Assembly: GCF_037975245.1 (NCBI RefSeq)
Contig: NC_092567.1
Coordinates: forward strand, 19,412,876 to 19,476,875
Source of the DNA: Apostichopus japonicus
Taxonomy: Eukaryota > Echinodermata > Holothuroidea > Aspidochirotida > Stichopodidae
Direction: 5' to 3'
Length of the DNA stretch: 64,000 nucleotides
The notes under the pieces were generated by a model. That model saw only the letters and a list, made by a program, of their open reading frames with translations. It ran no database searches and had not been told where the DNA came from. Shown here piece after piece: positions 62,716-64,000 of this stretch. A program made the translations under genes and the position numbers. Numbering within the stretch: the first letter of the stretch is position 1; the number at the start of each line of letters is the position of its first letter.

Positions 62716-64000
62716 TAACGGTCATCAACAATGACATCATTGAGCCAGAAATGGTTTTGCAATATCAGAATCTAAAATGTTAACATTTTTTAGCTGATCT
62801 AATGATGGCAGTAGCTTCCAGGTCAACACTGTTAACATTTTGCCTTGAAATGATGGGAAATTCATAAAAGTTTCAGGGCCTAGTGGCTCTATGACATCAC
62901 AAATGGCAGTACCGAGACATGATTTTTAATTTAGTATATATCGCAATAATTTGGAGAATAATTTTCTGCAGCTGTTTTGTGCAGTCTGCAGTTTCGTTAT
63001 ATAAGTCAAAGATAATTGGTTGGGTTTGTCCCCTTTAGAACCAATACCACACTCCATCTTGAATTGAGGAAGTTAACAAGCACCTAACTGTAAATTCCTT
63101 TTCCATTTGGTATTCGTTTGACATCCCAAGGGAGTCACACTAAAGGTTTAGTCTCCGGGTATGAAGTTGGAGCTTTGATGAAGATGTCAAGAGTGCCCAG
63201 TGCAAGCATGTTACCAATTGTTGTAAGCTAGTTAGAGAGGAGTTCACATGTTAAGGAGACAGATGTAAATTCATTAATGACAACAGCACTTCTTGTGGAT
63301 TAATTTCATTCTTTTTTGGTGGGGGGGGGGGGGGTTGGGGTGCTTGATTCTAACTACTCTTATGTCTAATGATTAACTGTGGTTTACAGATCTCTGATTG
63401 TTTTCTGGCGACACTTCAGCCACCTTACAATGTAATGTCATAATAATTCTTTTGTACACAATGATCAGTTTAAACCCAAGTAAGTCAACTTATCACTGAT
63501 ATCTAACATCTTTCCTTATCCTTATATTTTCCTTATCATTCCTCATCAACAACAGAGAGAATTTTACGACTCTTGGAGCAAGTTACCCTCTCTGTGGTCC
63601 TCCGGAATAATTTAAAGGTTTGAAAACTTCACAAAGGTACTTTTTACATCTTTCCGTAAAGTTTTATTAGACCGACATGTTTCGGCACAAACTCAACTGC
63701 ATAATGAACAGTTAACTGTGAAAAAGGTTTATTATGTTGTGTATTTGTTCAGATTTATCCTACTTTTCTTAGTAAACCAGAGAAAAAGACAAATATAAAA
63801 TGAAACTAAATTGTGTTTATTTTCTTTATTTCTTTTTCTCTCTGTATTTACATAAAAAATATTGCTATTATGAACAAGAAGAAGACTTTTACTGAGAGGC
63901 AGCCTGAAGGAACTGAAGAAAGAAGAAGTGCAGAGAGATGGTGAATAGAAAAGAAAAATTAATCTGATGCAGCACTGTATAGTTATGTTAGTTTACCCTG

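Larger units (their letters stand above)
56994..64000. other. Region 5' of the recognised DNAI7 exons, no exon assigned
   Basis: The N-terminal coiled-coil exons of DNAI7 should lie here or beyond the window. I found none with family resemblance. One open stretch on the minus strand (about 59802-59722, with KVDDLGKSKYDIHR) ends at a good donor (AGA then GTATGT) but cannot be fitted to DNAI7. The rest is repeats listed separately and AT-rich sequence. Confidence 0.4.

Overview
The window reads as a piece of an intron-rich, repeat-rich animal genome, not a prokaryotic, plasmid or viral one. Four protein-coding genes could be rebuilt from exons with GT-AG borders and matching reading phases. Their content (a BMAL-type clock factor, ribosomal protein uS15/RPS13 and the axonemal protein DNAI7/CASC1) indicates a metazoan. 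The many small DNA transposons and long C/G runs fit a marine invertebrate, and I lean towards an echinoderm, but nothing here proves the species.

Layout. (1) About 1-13,940: a BMAL/ARNTL/cycle orthologue on the minus strand. Eleven coding exons cover the start codon to the end of PAS-B, and a probable C-terminal exon lies at 146-245. The rest of the C terminus runs off the left edge. Its introns hold a 1.4-kb 13-bp minisatellite, a roughly 50-bp tandem array, a roughly 117-bp tandem repeat and two MITEs. (2) 14-26.7 kb: no host gene recognised. This part holds a dead non-LTR retrotransposon, two TTAA-flanked MITE copies, a 1.4-kb element with about 130-bp inverted repeats, and a foldback element whose arms carry a hammerhead-like motif. 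(3) 26,751-32,465: a complete six-exon alpha/beta hydrolase (360 aa) on the minus strand, with a hAT-type element beginning 17 nt inside one of its introns. (4) 32.5-39.3 kb: an accessory repeat cluster. It includes a U2-snRNA-headed retroposon with a 17-bp target duplication and several nested families rich in C/G runs. (5) 39,406-42,868: a complete four-exon RPS13 gene on the plus strand with a TATA/pyrimidine-tract promoter. (6) 45,585-56,993: twelve 3' exons (563 aa) of DNAI7/CASC1 on the minus strand; the N-terminal exons were not found and probably lie beyond 64,000. (7) 57-64 kb: tRNA-derived repeats, a hAT element with a perfect 8-bp target duplication, a truncated MITE and a C-rich tandem array.

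The four genes have unrelated jobs (circadian transcription, unknown hydrolysis, translation, ciliary motility), and nothing suggests they act together. The most interesting material is in the mobile DNA: a TTAA-flanked MITE family with seven copies in 64 kb, the U2-headed retroposon, the hammerhead-like foldback, and insertions close to splice donors. All family names rest on reading the sequence by eye; no database search was run.
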